Assembly: GCF_000143415.4 (NCBI RefSeq)
Contig: NW_003314262.1
Location: 2,468,603-2,532,602, forward strand
Direction of reading: 5' to 3'
DNA length: 64,000 nt
Source of the DNA: Selaginella moellendorffii
Lineage: Eukaryota > Streptophyta > Lycopodiopsida > Selaginellales > Selaginellaceae
In this document: in pieces, positions 58,712 through 64,000 of the stretch
How positions within the stretch are numbered: the stretch's first letter is position 1
Layout: the number at the start of each line of letters is the position of its first letter
Program-made: the position numbers and the translations under genes
Notes under the pieces: generated by a model
The model's database searches: none
Seen by the model: only the letters and a program-made list of their open reading frames with translations
Told to the model about the DNA's origin: nothing

Positions 58712-59450
58712 AATACCTTTACTCAACCTTTCAACACCCTTCAACTAGAATAATTTAGAATATTCTACTTATTTTAAAATAATCTAGAGTATTCTATTTA
58801 ATTTTGGGTAAATGGGATTAGGTATTAAGGTTAATTAAACATTGGGTTAGGGGAGTACTATAGGATCCATCAAGAAGTTATAAAAAGTTAATTTTATTTG
58901 TGATCACTATAAACTCCACATGATTGCATTGAATTGGAAAAGATATATTATAATGTAAGCTCCTGAGTTTGGACTTCCTGGGAGGTTGAAAGGGCCTTTT
59001 CCCTCTATATTTAAACCCTATGGATCGTCTATCAAGTTGTTCTTTTTGGTTGCTTACAATCCACCACGCTTCCCTGCAAGTTCATGCCCTCGTGAACAGA
59101 AGTTGAAAGCCGCAGCTCTTCTAAGAGCCTCGCTCTCTTGACACCATACCCCTCGGGTTGAGCCCAACAGAAGCAAACTGAACTAACCAAATGTTAATTA
59201 ACATGTGCTGTGATTCCTTTAGCCAACCAACAGAGTCAAACCTAAGACCCTCCTGAGTTTGGACTTCCCGAGAGGTCATATAGCCCAGTACTATTCAAAC
59301 CCAAACCCCAAATATCCCAAGACCCTTAACCGATTGGAAAAGGGGGTGTGCTTTTATTCATGGGCCCTTTCTCTCTATATTTAAACCGCATGAATTATTT
59401 CTCAAGTCGTTCTCTTTGGTTGATTATATATAACTTGTAAAAGTGAGGGT
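58712..59450. other. Leader region between repeat copy 2 and the right LTR
   Basis: AT-rich, with one GC-rich patch near 59,060-59,180. A partial direct repeat is visible: CCTGAGTTTGGACTTCC(T/C)G occurs at 58,962 and 59,252, each followed by GGGCCTTTT/GGGCCCTTTC then CTCTATATTTAAACC. No gene. Confidence 0.45.
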
Positions 59451-59966
59451 TGTAGGGGATTTCAAATATATAATAGAGATAGTGGGTAAATCAAGTATGG
59501 CTGACCTAAGATATAGTTTAGTTCTCACTTGTGTGTCTATCTTTGTTTTGGATCTAGTTTAGGTTTAAACCCAAGTTTCACATCATGTTAACTAATGGAG
59601 TAGTTATATCCTCATGTTAAACCACTAGTATGCTGAAATAGTGCTATACCTCATTTAGCTCTATTTTATATGTTAGTCCTAGCATTGGGATATTGGAAGT
59701 TCTAGGATTGTTTCAATGCTGTTCTGTGCTTCTATCCTTTCGCTCTTTAGGCTAAATGCTCAGGAGTGGCTTCGTGCTCTAGTTAGCTTCTTGGTTGCAA
59801 GTTTGGGAGTTTGGCTCTGTTCCTTCATTCAATGGCTCAAGGCCTTGAAACTTGGATTCCTCTCCACTATCTTTAGACACGTGGCATATAGAGGGCTAGG
59901 TTTTGCTTTGTGGTTATCCTATAGTAAATCACTATAGGATATAAGATGAAAACCACATGAACTACA
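59451..59966. repeat. LTR of the minus-strand gypsy element (right copy)
   Basis: Begins TGTAGGGGATTTCAAATATA and ends CACATGAACTACA; partner of 53,432-53,969. For the minus-strand element this is the 5' LTR. An open stretch at 59,716-59,937 is part of the LTR and not a gene. Confidence 0.75.
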
Positions 59967-60760
59967 GTAACTAGTCTTTTATGTATAAAACTAAGAAGTG
60001 AAGGAAATGACATATGAAACTACTCTTGAGCATATAGCCCAAAGAGTGAAGGAGCATGAGCATAAAGCGATATAGGAACAATTCTAGAGCGTTCAACATC
60101 TCAATGCTAATATTAACATACAAAGCAAAACCATTCCAAGTAAATTATCATCTGATAAACTAATATAGTAGAGGAATTACCAAGATCACTTAAGATTAAC
60201 CATCTAACAAAATTCAATAGCAAGTGTATTATAAAGAAACACTCAATGATAATAACTATCAAATATTGTAGACAATATATTAAATAACTTAGGAAAGGCA
60301 ACTTAAAGAATACAAAGTATCATTGATAGATAAATAAAATGTTAACAAATGTATCACTTGAAGAAAATAACATTTTAATACATCAAAACTAAATTAAGCA
60401 ATAATCCACAAAATAGAAAGAAATGTTTTAGGTAATAAAGAAACAAAATTATTTTTTAAATTAAATTATAATCATATATATAAACAATAGTGTAAAATCC
60501 ATTTAATTAGCAATAGTGAAAGAAATTTACAACAAGAAACTTTTCTTGTTTTGTTTTTGCTTTAGCCACTGCCATTTGTTACATCTACAAATGATATATT
60601 CTCACTACTTTATAAAATAACTATATTATAATCATATCCTATCATATCTCTCATATCTTATATATATAATCATATGCTATTCTATCAAAACTTAAAGTCC
60701 TAAATTTATCACTTATTTATTTTCTTTATAGATTTCTTTATAGTATAAATCAACTTTATA
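59967..60760. other. AT-rich 5' flank of lectin-like copy 2
   Basis: Very AT-rich with no coding signal. As at 18,960-19,235, the extreme AT content starts well before the gene and continues after it, so the whole block from about 60.0 to 61.8 kb behaves as one compositional island. Confidence 0.5.
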
Positions 60761-61654
60761 ATGTTTCTTAGAATATTTTTATTTCTTTTCCAATTTATTT
60801 CAAGTTTTGGAAAAAAATCAGAAATAAAATTTGGAAATATAAATTTTTTAACTGAAAATGAAGTTGGAATGATTATTGATGAAGGATATGCACGTCTATT
60901 ATCACATATCAAATCAAGAAAGCACCCATATTCTTCAACCTACCACAACGTATTTATTGTAGAATATAAAAGAATAACTGCAGTTTTTCTATTTCAACGT
61001 TTAGAAGGTAATCCACCTATATGTTCATCAGGGATGTCAAATAATATAACTTATGGAGGTGCATTAAGAACTGCTTTAAAACGTATATATAAACAGTATC
61101 ATAAATCTATAATGAAAGCACGTGCTGAAGAATGTACCATAACATCAGATTATTATAATTTTGAGTATAATGTTTTTTCCAAAGAAGAAGATAACAATTT
61201 ACTTGAGAAAAAAAGATTTGAAGATACTACCTTAAGTGGAACATCATATATTTGTGATTTATCATTAACAACTTTGAGTGCTGGATTTAGCAATAATAAA
61301 CTTTATACTAGTCAATATATAATTTCTACAAATAGAGAGAATATTTTATTAGTAACATCAAATTGTAAAATTTCTCTCTATTCTAAGAAAGAAAGGTTAT
61401 GGACTTCTGACAATATAAATGAATATTTTGGTGTATGCATACTTATTTTACAAAATGATGGTCATCTTGTATTATATACAGAAAATAAAATAGTAATGTG
61501 GTCTACTAAAAAATTTTGTATAAATTGTTTGTTGTTCACTTTTCTAACAATAAAAAATGATTGTAATATGATTATATATAAATCAGAAGCACCAAATTCA
61601 GTCTGGTGGGCATTGAATACTAAATCTTTAAACAATATTAATAAGAAATTTTAA
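60761..61654 (+). CDS. AT-rich secreted bulb-lectin-like protein, copy 2
   Basis: Intronless, 297 codons. The signal peptide is MFLRIFLFLFQFISSFG. Residues 21-150 are collinear with the N-terminal domain of the protein at 19,236 (E-I-K-F at 21-24, L-T-E-N-E-V at 30-35, C-S-S at 88-90, G-G-A-L-R-T-A-L at 99-106). Residues 185-285 are the bulb-lectin-like part, with three site positions at 199-207 (TSNCKISLY), 231-239 (QNDGHLVLY) and 265-273 (KNDCNMIIY). Each has lost at least one of the Q, D, N or V residues that bind mannose, so sugar specificity or binding may have changed. The two proteins are clearly related but quite diverged. No introns and high AT, unlike neighbouring plant genes. Confidence 0.78.
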   Translation: MFLRIFLFLFQFISSFGKKSEIKFGNINFLTENEVGMIIDEGYARLLSHIKSRKHPYSSTYHNVFIVEYKRITAVFLFQRLEGNPPICSSGMSNNITYGGALRTALKRIYKQYHKSIMKARAEECTITSDYYNFEYNVFSKEEDNNLLEKKRFEDTTLSGTSYICDLSLTTLSAGFSNNKLYTSQYIISTNRENILLVTSNCKISLYSKKERLWTSDNINEYFGVCILILQNDGHLVLYTENKIVMWSTKKFCINCLLFTFLTIKNDCNMIIYKSEAPNSVWWALNTKSLNNINKKF

Positions 61655-62880
61655 AAATGTATTATTTAATTTTATTAAGTTAAATTAGGTTAACAATAGT
61701 ACTTTTTGGCCTTTTTGATGTTTTTTTATGTTTTCCTATACATTGCTAACTTATCAGTTCATGATACCCTTGGTAATTGATGTGATTATTTAACTCTCTT
61801 TCTAAAGAAAATTGGAAATAGCAATTCTGTAAGGGCTCACCAGAACTCAAGTGAAATTTAATAGGGAAATACTTATGTCTGAGCTTGAGATAGAAATATT
61901 AGTATATGATCTTGCCTTAATATATTTTTATTTACACACCCTTGAATTGCATGAGGTATATTATGTCTTGCTTATGAGTATAATTGCCACTAGATATTCA
62001 GCACCTTTTATTTGAAAAGTTATCTCTCTTTAACATAGAGCTGCTAAGTAAGACAATGGTGCTATTACTATTGGTGACGGCGGTGGAGGAGGCAATGGTG
62101 ATGGAGTAATATTAAGGGGAGTGATGGTGTAGCATTTGCTTTTGCTTCATTGCTAACAATATTTTGGTGGAATTCTTGCCATAGACAAGGATGGGCATAT
62201 AGTGTTGAGGGGGTTAAATTATTTTTCACTCTTACAACTGCTCTAGACAAATCTCAAGTATGAAATGTGGCTTGGATTTTGGTTGAAACTCCTCTCTTCT
62301 TGTTCTAAGTGGCAAGGCTTTTTTAGATTCAAGGAATTTATTGCTACAATGCAAGTAAAGAATTTGAGTTTCATGTTATTGTTGGTGTTGTTGTGCTGTT
62401 TTAAAATTTCCCTCATTATTAAGTTTATATTGACTGGATAGAAATTTAAACAATTATTTTTATTAGTGATATGTAAGAAAAATAGTATTAAATATTTATT
62501 ACAAACGAATCAAAAAAAAGTATGATAGTGGAATATCCTTAAATATAATTGAATGTTTTAGATATATTCCTTATACACTATACCTCCTACAAGTTTTCGA
62601 AAGCAAACCAAAACTAAAAGTAGTTGAAGCTTTCTGAAAAGAAAATTAGATATTAAAATTACAAAAATATAAAAATTAATTAAGTTCTAGACTACTTTTA
62701 TATTGAAATTAGTTATATGAGTGCATGGAATATGATAGCCTAAAAACCCTAGTTTATATACAAGATCAAGTGCTCTAAATTGAAATCAATTTAATGGCTA
62801 CCAAAATCCCACTATATCAATATTAGTATACAACATTGTAATTATACTCTTGGACTTTATATTATCCCCTCCTTTCGGAA
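61655..62880. other. AT-rich spacer
   Basis: No gene supported. 62,070-62,120 is a GGTGACGGCGG/GGCAATGGTGATGG-type Gly-codon repeat on the plus strand without an open frame. 62,470-62,610 ends in CGAAAGCAAACCAAAAC and may be a very degenerate relative of the MITE-like repeat. Confidence 0.4.
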
Positions 62881-64000
62881 TGATGGAAGATAGTCAAAGT
62901 TCTCTCATGAACAAGCCAAGATTTGGAGGAACATCAAAAGGTGGCATTAGTGGATTTGTAAGTGGTGTTAGTTGTTCTTGATCCTTTTGTACAAAACATT
63001 TCAATTATTGCATATCCACAATTTCTAGAGGATTGGCTTGTTAAACATCATGCTAAACCTCATAAACTTGTTGCTACAACATTTCATATGGTCCCTTCCA
63101 CTGAGCAAAGAACCCTTAGATAAACCATGTACCATAAGATTGGGAAAATAGATTAATACCAAGTCATCCACTTTGTACTCTACAAATAAATGATGATGAG
63201 AGTTGTAGTGCCATTGTTGTCCCACTTGTACACGGCCCAGATAATCAGTAGACTTTGCTCAAATAAGTGGAAGAATGCTCGTCAAACTATTGATCCCAAG
63301 ACCTAACATCAGCAATTCATAGCAATTGCGAAGGTAAACTCAACTTTATTAGTAGTATTGAATCATGACTATATAGGAGTTTATATAGTAAAGCACTAAT
63401 AGAACTCTCCACCCCTGTAACATATGGATACTAAAATGATGGCAAATAACCATCTCAATCTGAATGTTGAAAGTTCATAAACTTCATAGTCATCCTTTTG
63501 AAAATCCAAACGAACTGTTCTACCAAACCATCTGACTATGAATGATAAGCATTCATGAAAATGTGGCATATGCCCAATTGAGATGTTAAAATGTAAAATG
63601 CCTTAGCCATAAATGCGGGACTGTTATCTGAAAGAATTCACTCCAGACATAAATGCTAGAACAATACTCAATTGAGGAAGAAGTATTCAGTAGTAGTTGC
63701 AAATACACTAGTGAGAGCATCAACTTCCACTCAGCGAGTCAAGTAGTCATAAGCAATAATGATATATTCATTACCAACATTCAACCGTGGAAAACACCCT
63801 ATCAAATCAAACACAACCAACTTAAATAAATGGGAAACTGTAATTGACTTTAACCATCTTTTTGTAGCACAAGGGGGAGTATTACAAGTTATGCACCAAA
63901 GGCAACTATGTATATATTGGATAATATTATATCATATCTTTGGCTAATAGAAACATACACAGCTTCTCGATCACACAACAATGTCCCATATGCTCACCTA
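62881..64000 (-). mobile_element. Decayed gypsy integrase at right edge
   Basis: On the minus strand, 63,480-63,990 reads an rve integrase across frames: VFDLIGCFPRLNVGNEYIII, AYDYLTRWVDALT, ILSDNSPAFMAKAFYILTSQ, LGICHIFMNAYHS and SDGLVEQF. 63,025-63,225 reads the C-terminal part (VEYKVDDLVLIYFPNLMVHG). The wording differs from the family at 3-11 kb and 53-60 kb, so this is another Ty3/gypsy lineage. Frames are broken, and the element continues past position 64,000. Confidence 0.75.

Larger units (their letters stand above)
53432..59966 (-). mobile_element. LTR-bounded Ty3/gypsy element with pol deletion
   Basis: Between the two LTRs the minus strand reads, right to left: a gag N-terminal region (56,863-57,129), a Gln/His-rich gag tail and zinc knuckle KDKMEGNCFHCHK (56,170-56,380), and the PR-RT linker with LLDSLPPKCGI then HEIDLVPEVTPY (55,945-56,015). 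It then goes directly to the integrase: IEKYIHSCLTY, MDFITGLSKTFQGNNAIW, DQDPKFTSKFWQMAF and NGEHPQSNGQTEYMNQLLED (55,430-55,910). RT palm and RNase H are missing. Integrase C-terminus and chromo-like remnants run to about 54,790. Stops are frequent. There is no matching target-site duplication. A MITE-like repeat sits inside at 58,417. Confidence 0.75.

Overview
This window is nuclear DNA of a land plant, most likely a lycophyte such as Selaginella moellendorffii. The grounds are the plant gene set (U-box ARM ligase, PPR protein, MLO, oleosin, plastid pyruvate dehydrogenase E2), very compact genes with many introns of about 45-65 bp, and decayed Ty3/gypsy retrotransposons between genes. No exact species match could be made from sequence alone.

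Layout. 1-11 kb is a graveyard of Ty3/gypsy fragments: a minus-strand gag-pol remnant running off the left edge, then a plus-strand cluster of at least two related elements broken up by LTR-like units that carry a purine-rich GAGTCC/GAGAT minisatellite. 11-51 kb is a dense gene core. In order it holds a PARP catalytic-domain gene or fragment, an intronless PPR gene, a PELP1/RIX1 homologue (13 exons), a convergent coiled-coil gene, an AT-rich island with a secreted bulb-lectin-like gene, a small conserved plant gene, a U-box/ARM E3 ligase, an EDRF1-like gene, tRNA-Arg(TCG), an AAA-ATPase, plastid E2 (LTA2-like), decayed copies of S-adenosylmethionine synthetase and of the AAA-ATPase, the intact SAM synthetase, a putative secreted peptide precursor, MLO, ETHE1, COQ9, oleosin, an acidic membrane protein and a PRP43/DHX15 helicase. 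51-64 kb is again AT-rich and repeat-dominated. It contains a minus-strand Ty3/gypsy element with recognisable LTRs (53.4-60.0 kb), a MITE-like repeat inside it, a second copy of the AT-rich lectin-like gene (60.8-61.7 kb) and a decayed integrase at the right edge.

Most intact genes are housekeeping and unlinked in function: ribosome biogenesis (PELP1, PRP43), mitochondrial metabolism (ETHE1 and COQ9 side by side), methyl-donor supply (SAM synthetase) and plastid acetyl-CoA supply (E2). ETHE1/COQ9 adjacency looks incidental.

The strongest candidate for something undescribed is the pair of single-exon, strikingly AT-rich genes at 19,236-20,120 and 60,761-61,654. Each encodes a signal peptide, a shared N-terminal domain of about 130 residues that I do not recognise, and a C-terminal bulb-type (mannose-binding) lectin-like domain with partly degraded sugar sites. 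Their base composition and lack of introns set them apart from every neighbouring gene, which is compatible with acquisition from an AT-rich donor. The second most interesting structure is a tandem duplication of AAA-ATPase...SAM synthetase that has eroded reciprocally. Exon boundaries were inferred by hand from GT-AG sites, reading-frame continuity and family conservation.
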